From positions 24,579 to 88,578 of the forward strand of contig JAHBSG010000016.1 of the NCBI GenBank assembly GCA_019639235.1: a DNA stretch of 64,000 bases, read 5' to 3'. This document shows, one piece after another, positions 45,979 through 55,995 of this stretch. Below the pieces are notes generated by a model. It searched no databases. It was not told the origin of the DNA and saw only the letters and a program-made list of their open reading frames with translations. Made by a program: the position numbers and the translations under genes. The DNA comes from Acidobacteriota bacterium. Lineage in GTDB: Bacteria; Acidobacteriota; Blastocatellia; Pyrinomonadales; Pyrinomonadaceae. Positions within the stretch are counted from its first letter, which is position 1. Each line of letters begins with the position of its first letter.

Positions 45979-46398
45979 ATGCCCGATATGAATTTGCGTC
46001 TTTTATCTCTTATCGCATTAGTGTCAATTGCGGCTGCCTGCGGCGGCGGAGCGGCCGGCAATTCGAACCAGGCCGCGGCCAATAACGCCAACCTTCCGGC
46101 GGGAATGCAGCCGATGCCGATCCAGCCCTCGGGCGAATCGACGCCCGGCATTCCGCCTCCAGGCCAGGCCAACGTCGTAGAAAAAGGGCCGACACCGACT
46201 CCCGGCATCGACCCCGCGAATGTAAATGTCCAGATGAAGCCCGGTGCTACGCCGACGCCCGGAATACCGGACCCCGAAACGCTTCGCCGGCAGATGAACC
46301 AGCGGAACACCAATGTCAGTGCACCGCCGCCGGCTGCTGCAAATACTTCTTCAACGATGCCCGACCGCAAACAGCCGCGTCCGGTCGGCCAACAGTAA
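45979..46398 (+). CDS. Small Pro/Asn/Ala-rich lipoprotein
   Basis: A 139-residue protein with a signal peptide ending in the lipobox SIAAAC (Cys about residue 21). A low-complexity mature chain has two TPTPGI motifs and many Pro, Asn and Gln. An internal ATG at 45988 (MNLRLLSLI) is an equally plausible start. No function assigned; it is probably a surface or periplasmic spacer-like protein. It is convergent with recA. Confidence 0.75.
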   Translation: MPDMNLRLLSLIALVSIAAACGGGAAGNSNQAAANNANLPAGMQPMPIQPSGESTPGIPPPGQANVVEKGPTPTPGIDPANVNVQMKPGATPTPGIPDPETLRRQMNQRNTNVSAPPPAAANTSSTMPDRKQPRPVGQQ

Positions 46399-46421
46399 TC
46401 TTTCAAACGGCGGCGTTTGCT

Positions 46422-47435
46422 TTAGGCAGGCGCCGCCTCTGCCGTTTCAACAAAGCCGAGCGCCGACTTCACATCCTTTTCGATGCGTTCGCGCGTCTCG
46501 GTGTTCTCCTTGAGCATGTTCTTCACGTTCTCGCGTCCCTGGCCTAGCCTTTCGCCCTTGTAAGAGAACCACGCACCGGTCTTTTCGACCACGTTGTTCG
46601 CCACGGCCAGATCGATCAGGTCGCCCTCGCGTGAAATGCCCTCGCCATACATGATGTCAAATTCTGTCTCGCGGAAAGGCGGTGCGCATTTGTTCTTTAC
46701 GACCTTAACGCGTGTCCGGTTGCCGACCACCTTGTCGCCGTCCTTGATCGCGCCGATACGGCGGATGTCGAGCCGGACGCTGGCGTAAAACTTCAGAGCC
46801 TTGCCGCCCGTTGTCGTCTCCGGCGAGCCGAAAAAGACGCCGATCTTCTCGCGGAGCTGATTGATAAAGATGAACGTCGTCCGCGAATTTGCGACGATCG
46901 CCGTGATCTTTCTGAGCGCCTGCGACATTAGCCGAGCCTGAAGCCCCGGCAGCGAATCGCCCATCTCGCCGTCAAGCTCCGCCCGCGGGACGAGTGCCGC
47001 GACCGAATCGACCACTATGACGTCGATGCTGTTCGAGCGGATCAGCGTTTCGGCGATCTCAAGCGCCTGCTCGCCCGAGTCCGGCTGCGAGATCAGCAGG
47101 TCGTCGATATTCACGCCGAGCTTGCCGGCATATTCCGGGTCCATCGCGTGCTCGGCATCGATGTAAGCCGCGATGCCGCCCATCCTTTGGGCCGATGCCA
47201 CGACCTGCAGGGCCAGCGTCGTTTTGCCCGAGCTTTCCGGGCCATAAACCTCGATGATGCGTCCCCGCGGCACTCCGCCGACGCCGATAGCTGCGTCGAG
47301 GCTCAGGCAGTTTGTTGAGATCGCCCCGGCTTCCTCGTGCGGGCGTTCGCCGAGCCGCATTATCGAGCCCTTTCCGAATTTCTTCTCGATCTGCAGAAGC
47401 GCAGATTCAATGGCCTTGCTTTTGTCGATGCTCAT
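46422..47435 (-). CDS. recA: Recombinase RecA
   Basis: A 337-residue RecA. Walker [13 protein letters not shown] (about residues 65-76), the Walker B region [17 protein letters not shown] (about 137-153), L2 around [20 protein letters not shown], and the C-terminal region [20 protein letters not shown] are all present. It catalyses strand exchange and, as a filament on ssDNA, triggers LexA self-cleavage. Its promoter carries the same spacer motif as imuA. It is slightly short at the acidic C-terminus. Confidence 0.97.
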   Translation of the reverse strand: MSIDKSKAIESALLQIEKKFGKGSIMRLGERPHEEAGAISTNCLSLDAAIGVGGVPRGRIIEVYGPESSGKTTLALQVVASAQRMGGIAAYIDAEHAMDPEYAGKLGVNIDDLLISQPDSGEQALEIAETLIRSNSIDVIVVDSVAALVPRAELDGEMGDSLPGLQARLMSQALRKITAIVANSRTTFIFINQLREKIGVFFGSPETTTGGKALKFYASVRLDIRRIGAIKDGDKVVGNRTRVKVVKNKCAPPFRETEFDIMYGEGISREGDLIDLAVANNVVEKTGAWFSYKGERLGQGRENVKNMLKENTETRERIEKDVKSALGFVETAEAAPA

Positions 47436-47508
47436 TTATTTGTGGTTCTCCTGATTTTGGGATTGCCGATACTTTACTGATACTCGACAGATTTTCCAAA
47501 TCGGCTAT

Positions 47509-47537
47509 ACTGTATCACAGATGAAACGCTCAGGCAA
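47509..47537 (-). promoter_or_regulatory. recA promoter with operator-like motif
   Basis: On the minus strand, TTGCCT (47537-47532), a 17-bp spacer and TACAGT (47514-47509). The spacer contains GTTTCATCTGTGA with the half-sites TCAT-CT-GTGA at 47524-47515. Compared with the imuA promoter, the -35, the spacer motif and their order are conserved. It lies about 75 bp upstream of the recA ATG. Confidence 0.65.
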
Positions 47538-47686
47538 TCGTGGGAGGCGGTTTAATTCAAGGTTTTCGCGAAGCCTTTTTAAGAGCTATCGCGGCGAACG
47601 TTTGAGGCTTGTCGGCTTTGCCCTATAATGATTTTCAATTGAATTATCGGCCGGAGCCGGGCAGGCTCTTGCCAAAATCGGAGACA

Positions 47687-49882
47687 ATGAATTTTTCCAG
47701 CCCGATCGGCCAAACGCTCGACGGCAAATACAACATCGAACGCGAACTCGGCCGCGGCGGGATGGGGACGGTCTATCTTGCCACGCACCTCGGCACCGAG
47801 CGGCCGGTCGCGGTCAAGATAATCGCGCCGCAATTTATGCAGCGGCCGGAGTTCGTCGAGCGCTTTCGCCGCGAGGCCCGTGCGGCCGGAAGGCTTCGTC
47901 ACCCGAACGTCGTCGATGTAACGGACTTCGGATTTGCCGAAACCGACAGTGGCCGCGTGGCCTATCTCGTGATGGAGTACCTCGATGGCTGCACGCTCGG
48001 TGAGATACTCGACGAGGAAAAGAATCTGCCCGTAAGCTGGACGCTCGACATCCTCGAACAGGTTTGCTCGGCCGTCCACGAGGCTCATCAGCAGGGCATA
48101 ATCCATCGCGACCTTAAGCCCGACAACATCTGGCTCGAGCCCAATCAACGCGGCGGCTACACCGTAAAGGTGCTCGATTTCGGTATTGCCAAGGTCGATT
48201 CGGCCGGGCATTCATTTAGCTCGACGGAAGCGGCAAGAACCGGCGGAGCGGAGACCTTTGCCATGGGCTCGGCGAGTACGTTTGCGGGTGATGAAGGCTC
48301 GACCGCGATCCACGACAGCATTTCGCCGACGCAGATCGTCGAGGCTCGGACGTTGATCCAGGCACCAAGTGAGGAATCTGAGCCGGCGGAGTCGAACCCG
48401 GCAAGGCAGACCGTCAATCTTACGGCCGAGATCGATCAGGAGGCGGTCGGCACAAAGATACTCGAAAATGGCGAAGCCGAACTTCCGGACGGAGCGACGC
48501 CCAGATTGGACACGGCTCCCGTCACCAAGGACCTGACCCGCGTCGGCGCCGTGCTCGGCACACCGCTCTATATGTCGCCGGAGCAATGCCGCGGGCAAAA
48601 GCTCGATCCGCGCTCGGACCTTTACAGCATCGGTGTGATCGCCTACCAGATGCTCTCGGGCGAGCCGCCGTTCCGCGGCGATTTTACCGAGGTAATGGCC
48701 TGCCATCGCGAAGCTCCGCCGCCGCCGCTCAAGGTCCGAAAGGTCCGCCGCAAGCTCCGAAAGGTGATCATGTCGGCGCTTGAAAAAGACCCGGATCTTC
48801 GGCCGCAGTCTGCCGCTTCATTTGCGACCATTCTTCGTTCGCGGAGCGAGGGCATCGCCGGACTTATGCGGCGAGCGGTGATGATCTATTCCGAGCACAT
48901 CGGGAAATTCCTCGGCCTCTCGGCGCTTTTTTACATCCCGATGACGCTGATAACGATAGCGATCGTGATCGTCACCGTGATGAAGGGGCATGGGCAGATC
49001 GAAGAATCGACCGCTAATTTTATCGGCGCGGGATTGCAGCTCGTACTCTTTTTCGCAACGGTCTTCACCGGTTATCTGATCATCGGCACCAATACCTGGA
49101 TCGTCGCTCATTCTATTGCCGTCCCGCTCCGGCCGATCCGTGTCCGGGCGGCGCTCCGCGAGGTCAACAAGCGACGGGCACGGCTTCTTGGGACGGGACT
49201 CCTATCGACCGTCCTGCAGCTGATCATCGGCGCGATCACGTGCGGCATCGGCTTTCTTGTTACCAGCGTCCTCTGGTCATTGGTCGGGCCCGTGGTGATG
49301 ATGGAGAAACTCCGCGGCTGGAGCGCGATCAAGCGATCAAGCCAGCTCGTCCGCCGCTCGCTTGGTACTACGGTTGCCGCGGTACTGATCATGTTCTTTC
49401 TCCCTGCCTTGGTTGCCGGAACGCTCTCGTTCGTCATTAACATCACGGCCGTTGCGGTCGATAGATCGGCAGAAAAAGTGGTCGTAACTGAGAATACCGC
49501 GGGATCGGACACCGAGGTGGTAGAGAACCTTTCCATTGATCCCGCGACGGGCAAACGGGAGAATCAGGTGACGATCAAGACCGGAAACCAGCCAGCGGTT
49601 CGATTCTTCAACATGGATCGTGACTCGCGAAAGAAACTAACGAATTCGATCCTTGAGAGCCTGCTGCAGATCCTCCTTCTGCCTATCCAGCTTGTGATGA
49701 TGTCTTTCACGGCCATCATCGGAGCTCTTCTTTTCATCAAAACGCGGCAGGCCGGCGGCGAGCCGATAACCGATCTCCTCGAGCAATTTGAGGACACGGA
49801 CGGGCCGAAGAAAAAGTGGCAGGAACGCGTCCGCAAACGCCTGCTCGAATCCGGACGCATCTCGGCAAACAGCAAGTCTTAG
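47687..49882 (+). CDS. Ser/Thr protein kinase with long activation-loop insertion and membrane domain
   Basis: A 731-residue protein. The ATG at 47687 follows CGGAG. The kinase domain shows LGRGGMGTVY, AVKII (about residue 44), HRDLKPDN (about 140-147) and DFG (about 164-166), so it should be active. About 130 residues, rich in Ser, Thr, Glu and Ala, separate DFG from GTPLYMSPEQ (normally about 25). After the kinase comes a region with about five to six membrane helices (about 405-690), resembling the membrane domain of glycerophosphodiesterase-like proteins, with a charged loop. The gene ends 2 nt before the VWFA gene. Confidence 0.88.
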   Translation: MNFSSPIGQTLDGKYNIERELGRGGMGTVYLATHLGTERPVAVKIIAPQFMQRPEFVERFRREARAAGRLRHPNVVDVTDFGFAETDSGRVAYLVMEYLDGCTLGEILDEEKNLPVSWTLDILEQVCSAVHEAHQQGIIHRDLKPDNIWLEPNQRGGYTVKVLDFGIAKVDSAGHSFSSTEAARTGGAETFAMGSASTFAGDEGSTAIHDSISPTQIVEARTLIQAPSEESEPAESNPARQTVNLTAEIDQEAVGTKILENGEAELPDGATPRLDTAPVTKDLTRVGAVLGTPLYMSPEQCRGQKLDPRSDLYSIGVIAYQMLSGEPPFRGDFTEVMACHREAPPPPLKVRKVRRKLRKVIMSALEKDPDLRPQSAASFATILRSRSEGIAGLMRRAVMIYSEHIGKFLGLSALFYIPMTLITIAIVIVTVMKGHGQIEESTANFIGAGLQLVLFFATVFTGYLIIGTNTWIVAHSIAVPLRPIRVRAALREVNKRRARLLGTGLLSTVLQLIIGAITCGIGFLVTSVLWSLVGPVVMMEKLRGWSAIKRSSQLVRRSLGTTVAAVLIMFFLPALVAGTLSFVINITAVAVDRSAEKVVVTENTAGSDTEVVENLSIDPATGKRENQVTIKTGNQPAVRFFNMDRDSRKKLTNSILESLLQILLLPIQLVMMSFTAIIGALLFIKTRQAGGEPITDLLEQFEDTDGPKKKWQERVRKRLLESGRISANSKS

Positions 49883-49884
49883 CG

Positions 49885-51564
49885 ATGTTAAAGCTCATCT
49901 CAGCTTTCCTCTTGCCGTTGCTTGCAGCGGCGGTGCTTGCCGCCACGGCGAGCGGGCAGGGAAGCGTCCGCGAGATCCGCATCGCCGCCGGGCAAACGCT
50001 TGAGGTGACGAATCCCCGCGGCCGCGTCATCGTCCGCACCGATGCCTCGCTTACCGAAACGGGCAGGTTCGAGGTTTCGTCGCCCGCGGGCGTGGCCGAT
50101 GTGCTCGTACAGATAACGGCGACTTCCGTCACGATACCGGCGACGGTCCGTGACCGCATCGATCTCGAACTGATCGTCCCCGAACGCACATCGCTCCGCA
50201 TAACGACCACCGACGGCGAGATCCGTGCCGAGGGCAACTTCCTTAAAATTGAGGCTCGCTCGGAGACCGGAACTATCGCCGTTGACCTGCCCGAGGAGCA
50301 GCTCGAATATTCGCTGCTCTGGACCGAATCTCGGCCGCGGTTCGTTGCCGATTTTCCGCTCGAACCGGTCCGGGAACGCTCGCGTGGGCGCTTTGAGATC
50401 AAGGGCCGGCACACTTCAGCGGCCGACGGCGAAGGCAGCGGTTCCGAAGATCGGGCTTCGACGCTCGAGACGCGAACGGCCCGCGGCATCGTCGCCATCA
50501 ACGTCCCGCCGAACGAGATCACCGGCGACCTCCGCGAGCGTCCGCTGACCGAAGCGGCCAAGGGGATGATCCGCAGCGGCGACAGCATTCTGATGGAGGC
50601 GATCCGCCGAGCGGCGCCGAAGTATTACGGCGACTACGCCCGCTCGCTGCCGCCCTTTCGCCGCGAACCCGGGCTCCGCGAAAGCGTTTCGGCCGCATCG
50701 TTTTCGGGGCCGGGACTTCGCCGGGCGACGGTCGCCGTAACCGATGAGAATGACCGTGCGATCGCCGGAATTCGCCCCGAAGAATTTGAAATAACCGAGG
50801 CCGGCCGGCCGCTCGAACCGGTTTCGATCGAACCGGTCGAGGCTCCGGTGAATCTCGTTCTGCTGCTCGATGTTTCCGGCAGCGTGGAGGGCTACGTCAA
50901 TTTCATCCGCCGGACGGCGAGGGCCTTCATCGCGACGGTCGACCCCCGTGACCGCGTGGCGATCGTCACCTTCGCCGAGGACGTCAAAACGCTCGTCACA
51001 TTTACGAACGACAAGGCAAAGCTCTCCGCAAGCCTCGACACCTTTGACGCCGGCGGTGCGACCGCCTTTTACGACGCCGTCGGCTACACGGTCGCCGAAA
51101 CGCTCCGTCCGATCCGGGGCGAGCGGACGGCCATCGTCATTCTCACCGATGGCGATGACAACCGCTCGTTTCTACCGTTCGATCCGCTCGTTTCTGCCGT
51201 CGGCGAAAGCGGTGCTCTCATCTATCCGCTATACATTCCGTCGGCACTTGTTTCAGCGGCAGAGACCGCTCCCGACCGCCGTGTCGATCCGCTTCGGGCA
51301 CGCTACTTTGGACTTTCAAAGCGTGCCGAGGGCGAAGGCGAACGGCTTGCCAAGGCCTCCGGCGGCGTCTATTTTCCGATCTCGCAGATCGCCGAGATTG
51401 ACCGTGCATACGAAGACATCGCCAGCCAGCTCCGCGCCGCCTACGACATTACATATCGCTCCGAACTCGCCGAGCCCGACCCGAACCGCCCTTCGCCACG
51501 CCTCCGCATCCGCGTCAAACGCCCCAACGCCCAGGTCCGCATCGACCGCGTAACCGCCCCCTAA
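49885..51564 (+). CDS. Exported VWFA-domain protein (acidobacterial type)
   Basis: A 559-residue protein starting at 49885 (MLKLISAFLLPLLAAAVLAA) with a signal peptide. An N-terminal beta region of DUF4097 style (about residues 30-150) is followed by a VWFA-related domain (about 270-545). Its metal-site DVSGSVEG lies at about 329-336, with ILTDGDDNRS further on. The arrangement fits the VWFA-related domain common in Acidobacteria. It starts 2 nt after the kinase stop, so kinase and VWFA protein are probably co-expressed. Confidence 0.88.
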   Translation: MLKLISAFLLPLLAAAVLAATASGQGSVREIRIAAGQTLEVTNPRGRVIVRTDASLTETGRFEVSSPAGVADVLVQITATSVTIPATVRDRIDLELIVPERTSLRITTTDGEIRAEGNFLKIEARSETGTIAVDLPEEQLEYSLLWTESRPRFVADFPLEPVRERSRGRFEIKGRHTSAADGEGSGSEDRASTLETRTARGIVAINVPPNEITGDLRERPLTEAAKGMIRSGDSILMEAIRRAAPKYYGDYARSLPPFRREPGLRESVSAASFSGPGLRRATVAVTDENDRAIAGIRPEEFEITEAGRPLEPVSIEPVEAPVNLVLLLDVSGSVEGYVNFIRRTARAFIATVDPRDRVAIVTFAEDVKTLVTFTNDKAKLSASLDTFDAGGATAFYDAVGYTVAETLRPIRGERTAIVILTDGDDNRSFLPFDPLVSAVGESGALIYPLYIPSALVSAAETAPDRRVDPLRARYFGLSKRAEGEGERLAKASGGVYFPISQIAEIDRAYEDIASQLRAAYDITYRSELAEPDPNRPSPRLRIRVKRPNAQVRIDRVTAP

Positions 51565-52440
51565 ATTGCGAAAGTTGCGAAGTTTCGGAGTTGCGAAGTT
51601 GCAGAGTTGCGGAGTTGCGAAGTTGCAGAGTTGCGAACGTTGAAATTCCAAATTCCAGATTCCAGATTCCGCATTCGTCACCGAATTCCGCATTCTACTG
51701 CTCCGGGCTTTAGCCGACCGAGTGTCGGAAGCCCGCGCGTAAGCAAGGGCGTATGTTCGAATGGTGAATGGTGAATCTGGAGTCTGGAATGCAAAAGCCC
51801 GCACGTAAGTAAGGGCGGAGCATCCGACCGAATCTCCCCCCAACCCTTAACCACACAGGCGGAAACCCGACCTGTAGGTAGGGTGTCCTTCGGAATGATG
51901 AATGACGAACTATGAACGATGAATGCGGAATCCCCGTGTCAGAGGCCCGACCGTGAGGGAGGGCTCAATTGCGGAAGCCCGCGCGTCAGCAAGGGCATAA
52001 CATCCGATGCGGCCTGCCTGAGTCGTCTTCAACGACTTTCGTATTCCGCATTCATCTGTCGGAAAGCAATGGACGCCTCGAATGGCTCCGCTAGGAGCCA
52101 GATGTTTATAGCAAGGACACCGAAGTAATACCGCCGAGCCCCGTTAGGGGCGGCATCAACAGTTGAGAAGAAGACATGCCGCTCCTACGGAGCTTTGGTT
52201 AGAGCTTTGCGTTCGTTTCTATAAACATCACGCTCCTACCGGAGCTACGAGCCCTATCCCCGTGTCCGAGACCCGACCGTCGGGAAGGGCTTTTCTTATA
52301 GATGAGGGACGAGTGACGAGTGACAAGGCCTGAGAATCCGAATGCGGAAGCCCGCGTGTGAGCAGGGGCTCGTTCGAGGTGGCTTGTGACGAGCGGCGAA
52401 TCTGGAGTTCGGAATCGTCCCAAGTTGTTGCTGGGCGGGA
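51565..52440. repeat. Field of word-type and 20-bp semipalindromic repeats
   Basis: No gene is seen in about 0.9 kb. The field opens with GCGAAGTTGCAGAGTTGC words, then ATTCCAGATTCCAGATTCC and GAATGGTGAAT words. Seven copies of a 20-bp semipalindrome of the form (G/A)CCCG(C/A)xxGT...GGG(C/T) follow at 51731-51750, 51797-51816, 51865-51884, 51945-51964, 51977-51996, 52271-52290 and 52350-52369. A third family of GCTCCG/GGAGC palindromes with TTTATAGCAA/TTTCTATAAACATC spacers lies at 52080-52250. A TGACGAG word is near 52310. Confidence 0.85.
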
Positions 52441-52485
52441 AATTTGCTTAAATATCCGTTTGCGAGAACGAGGAAAATTGCGACT

Positions 52486-53517
52486 ATGAGCAACGCATTC
52501 ATTGAATCTCTGGCAGGGTATAACGAGTCCGAGTGGCTGGCGGCGGTGGCTTCGCTGGCGGCGGACATTCACACGGTTGACCGCGACGCGACACAGGTTT
52601 GGTTCCGGTTCTATCCGCTCGATCTGGTGCGGTATCTGAATTCGGCTGAGGACCTTGAGGAAGCCAAGAAGGGCCTCGCGATGCAGGGCGATTTCGGCCT
52701 GGCGGACAAGATCGACACCTCGCACCGTTTTCTTTACGGGCACCGTTTCTGGCCGCAGGTGAAGGCAGCGATCACGGCCCGTGCCGAAGGCGGCGAGGCC
52801 GCAGCTATCGCCGACGAGATCCGCAGCATAGCGAAGCAGGTCGCAGCCGATGCAAAGTCGAAAGAGAGCCTTACGCTCGGCATCGCGGCCGTCGGATTGA
52901 TGACGCTGGTGCAGGTTGGGCCGGATGCGTTCAAGGCGGCTCCGGGCATCGCGGCAAAGCCTTCGGGCCTGATGACGAAGTCGCCGGAAACGATAGTCGC
53001 CGAACGTGCGAAGGACGATTCGCAGGGCATTTTCGGATTTCTCAAAACGGTCGATAAGGAGTTCTCCGTAGTTCGCGATGAATATTCCGGCGGCCGCTTC
53101 AAGGTGATCAACGAGGAAGAGATCGCTTCGGCTTCGCAGAAGGACCACTCGCAGGATTGGCAGTCGATGGACGAACGCTGCTGGGATGGCCCGGTGCCGA
53201 TCGAGTGCACTTCGGCCTCGTGCGGCACGTGCTGGGTCGGTGTTCTCGGCGGTGCTGAAAAGCTCAGCGAGCCCTCGGCCCGCGAGCGGAAGCAGATGAA
53301 GGTCTTTGGCTATAACCAGCCCGAGGGCGATAAGCCGTTCATCCGCCTCGCCTGCCAGGCAAAGGCAACCGGCAACGTTACGATCGTGGTTCCGCCGTGG
53401 AACGCCGTCTTCGGCAAGAAGGTGCGGCAAAACGTCGAGGAATCGGAACTCGAACCGGCAACGACTTCCGCAAAGAAACTTCGCGAGACGATCGCGTCTG
53501 CCGTCTCGGGTGAGTGA
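52486..53517 (+). CDS. Protein with C-terminal 2Fe-2S ferredoxin-like domain
   Basis: A 343-residue soluble protein. The first 200 residues are helical and unassigned. The C-terminal part has a plant-type ferredoxin cysteine set, CTSASCGTC (about residues 244-252, CX4CX2C) plus a distal Cys in RLACQA (about 290), for one 2Fe-2S cluster. The ATG at 52486 follows GAGGAAAA. It is probably a dedicated electron carrier; the partner is unknown. It lies between the repeat field and the Kef gene. Confidence 0.8.
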   Translation: MSNAFIESLAGYNESEWLAAVASLAADIHTVDRDATQVWFRFYPLDLVRYLNSAEDLEEAKKGLAMQGDFGLADKIDTSHRFLYGHRFWPQVKAAITARAEGGEAAAIADEIRSIAKQVAADAKSKESLTLGIAAVGLMTLVQVGPDAFKAAPGIAAKPSGLMTKSPETIVAERAKDDSQGIFGFLKTVDKEFSVVRDEYSGGRFKVINEEEIASASQKDHSQDWQSMDERCWDGPVPIECTSASCGTCWVGVLGGAEKLSEPSARERKQMKVFGYNQPEGDKPFIRLACQAKATGNVTIVVPPWNAVFGKKVRQNVEESELEPATTSAKKLRETIASAVSGE

Positions 53518-53521
53518 TCCG

Positions 53522-55912
53522 CTAGACGTATTCTTCGTCCGAGTAACACCAACCCCAATTCTCGCCGGGCTCCAATGATGCGATCAGCGGATGCCCGGTT
53601 TTTTCATAATGGGCGGAAGCGTGTTTGTTCTTTGAGGTGTCGCAGCAGCCGACGTGGCCGCACGTCAGGCAAATGCGGAGGTGCACCCATTGCTCGTCCA
53701 TCGTGATGCATTCCTCGCAGCCCGCCGCACTCGGAAACACCGGCCTGATCATCTCCACGTGCTCGCAGACCGATGCATCGACCTCGGTGAGGTACGAGAA
53801 AGGGCTTTCTGTATCTATCCGCCGCGGTGACTCGGGCTGCGATGAGAACCCGACGGGAACCGACGTCCCGGCCGCCGTTGCCACCGCACTCGGCTTCCGG
53901 AACTTGGCGGCGTTCCGGGCAAATGCTTCCGTTGAGCCCTCGAGCAAGAGTTCGTCGCCGGCTTGCAGAACAAAATCGGCCGCCGGTTTTTCGAAGGTCT
54001 CGGAAACCCGCGTGACCTTGGCAACACGCAAACCGGAATCTTCAGCAAGTCCGGCCGCCGCGACCGACAGCCCGGATACGACCGAGCCCTCGCGAACCGT
54101 AACCGTCCGCGAATCAAAACAGCCCTCGCCGGTCTCACAGGCGAACTCCGAGCCTTCCATTCGGACAGTTTCTGCCATCAATGCGGCATAGCCGTCGCGG
54201 CGGGCAAGGTCTTCCAGGCGGTCGATCTCCGCTGCCTCAACGCGGTATTCGCGGAGCACCTCGCCAAAGAGCTGAACGATCGACTCGAACTCCTCGGAGA
54301 CGACCTCATCGGCACCGGCCTCGAGCAGGTGCTCGGCGTCGGCCGAATATCGCGTACGGACGACGATCCGAAGCGTCGGGTTCAACTGCCGGGCGACCGA
54401 GATGATCTTATGTGCGGTTGCGGGGTCGTCGTCGGCTATCACGACGATCTTCGCCTTATCGATGCCGACGTGCCGCAGCAAGAACGGACGCGAGGCATCG
54501 CCGCGGACGACCGGCAGGCCTTCGGATTCGGCCTCATTGGCACCGGTCGGGCTAAGCGTCGTTATCACGTAGGGAATGCCGGAGCCGGCAACAACGCGGA
54601 TCAGCGACCGTGCCGCCTGGCCGTATCCGGCGACGATGAGATGATCCTCAAGGTCAAGCGTGTGCTCGGTCTGGTGGTCTTCGCTCTCGGCCGAGACCGG
54701 CAGGCGATCGATCTTACTCGCAGCCTTTGCCGATGCCTTTTCACCGAGCCGCATCAAGAGCGGCGTCACGACCATCAATCCGACCGTCGCTGCAATGAAC
54801 GCCTGCGAACCCGATTCTGCACCTGCGGGGAAGAGCCCGACCTCGCGGCCGGCACGCTCAAGCACGAACGAGAACTCGCCGATCTGTGCAAGCGTAAGTG
54901 CCGAGGCCGCCGCGATCGGCGTTGCATAGCCGAGTGCCTTGACGCTGATCCACGTCGTTACGGCCTTGATGCCCAGAACCGCAACGATCACCCCCGCTAC
55001 CAGCGGCATGTTTTGAAGAAGGAACGAGACGTCCAGAAGCATCCCGACCGAGATGAAGAACGTAGCCGAAAAAAGTATCTGGAGCGGCAGCGTTTCGCTG
55101 AGTGCGTGCTGCGAGAAGCGGCTTTCACTGACCATCAACCCGGCGAGAAACGCACCAAGCGAGAGGCTGACGCCCGCGAGACTTGTTAAATATGCCGTTC
55201 CGAAACAGATGGCGATAACCGTCAGAAGAAACAACTCGGGCGAGCAGGTCAACGCGACCGATTCGAGGATCTTCGGCATCACGCGTCTCGCGACGACAAG
55301 TACAAGCAGTATTATGCCGATGGCTGTTCCGAGTGCGGTCGCGATCTGCCCGAACCCGCCTTCGCTGCCGCCTGCAAGCACCGGTACAAGAAGTACCATC
55401 ACGACGATCGCCAGGTCCTGAAAGATCAGCAGGCCAAGAGCGACCTGCCCCGGCTCGGAGTTCGTTTCGCCCTTGTCTGCAAGCAGCTTCAGCACGATCG
55501 CGGTCGAGCTCAAGGCGACCAGCATTCCGGAAAAGATCGCCGCCGGAAGGCTTACGCCAAATGAATAAAGCACAAGGCCGACCGCCGCGATCGTCAGACC
55601 GACCTGCAGGCTGCCGCCGCCGAAGATGAGCTTCTGGATGCGTGCAAGCTTTTCGAGGCTAAACTCGATGCCGATGGTGAAGAGCAGAAGTATCACGCCG
55701 ATTTCGGCCGTTGCATCGACGAGCTCACGATCCTGGACAAGCCCGAGAGCGTTCGGCCCGATGAAGACACCGGCGATCAGAAAGCCGACTATCGGAACCA
55801 GCCGCAGCCGGAAACAGATGTATGCGATCGCCGCACCGGCGACGATCAGGGCGACGGTTTCGGTAAGGAACTGCGGAACGGCTCCCGCGGCGAGTACAGG
55901 TTCGATCAGCAT
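53522..55912 (-). CDS. Kef-type cation/proton antiporter fused to RCK domains and a UBP zinc finger
   Basis: A 796-residue CPA2 antiporter. About twelve membrane helices (about residues 10-385) include FLIAGVFIGPNALGL and FTIGIEFSLEKL. A TrkA-N nucleotide-binding domain (about 412-530, LIVAGYGQAARSLIRV) and TrkA-C domain(s) (about 590-690) follow. The last 85 residues form a zf-UBP finger (CEHVEMI, CEEC, CLTCGHVGCCD, HASAHYEKTGHPL), which in other proteins binds free C-termini of ubiquitin. Such a tail on a potassium-efflux-type antiporter is unusual. It ends 4 bp from the ferredoxin-domain gene on the opposite strand. Confidence 0.9.
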   Translation of the reverse strand: MLIEPVLAAGAVPQFLTETVALIVAGAAIAYICFRLRLVPIVGFLIAGVFIGPNALGLVQDRELVDATAEIGVILLLFTIGIEFSLEKLARIQKLIFGGGSLQVGLTIAAVGLVLYSFGVSLPAAIFSGMLVALSSTAIVLKLLADKGETNSEPGQVALGLLIFQDLAIVVMVLLVPVLAGGSEGGFGQIATALGTAIGIILLVLVVARRVMPKILESVALTCSPELFLLTVIAICFGTAYLTSLAGVSLSLGAFLAGLMVSESRFSQHALSETLPLQILFSATFFISVGMLLDVSFLLQNMPLVAGVIVAVLGIKAVTTWISVKALGYATPIAAASALTLAQIGEFSFVLERAGREVGLFPAGAESGSQAFIAATVGLMVVTPLLMRLGEKASAKAASKIDRLPVSAESEDHQTEHTLDLEDHLIVAGYGQAARSLIRVVAGSGIPYVITTLSPTGANEAESEGLPVVRGDASRPFLLRHVGIDKAKIVVIADDDPATAHKIISVARQLNPTLRIVVRTRYSADAEHLLEAGADEVVSEEFESIVQLFGEVLREYRVEAAEIDRLEDLARRDGYAALMAETVRMEGSEFACETGEGCFDSRTVTVREGSVVSGLSVAAAGLAEDSGLRVAKVTRVSETFEKPAADFVLQAGDELLLEGSTEAFARNAAKFRKPSAVATAAGTSVPVGFSSQPESPRRIDTESPFSYLTEVDASVCEHVEMIRPVFPSAAGCEECITMDEQWVHLRICLTCGHVGCCDTSKNKHASAHYEKTGHPLIASLEPGENWGWCYSDEEYV

Positions 55913-55995
55913 AAATATGGTGTGGTCAGGACGAAAGAAAACGCGACCCCTGCCGTGCCTTTGCTCTTATCGGCGAATTAAGTAAAAATCCCATT

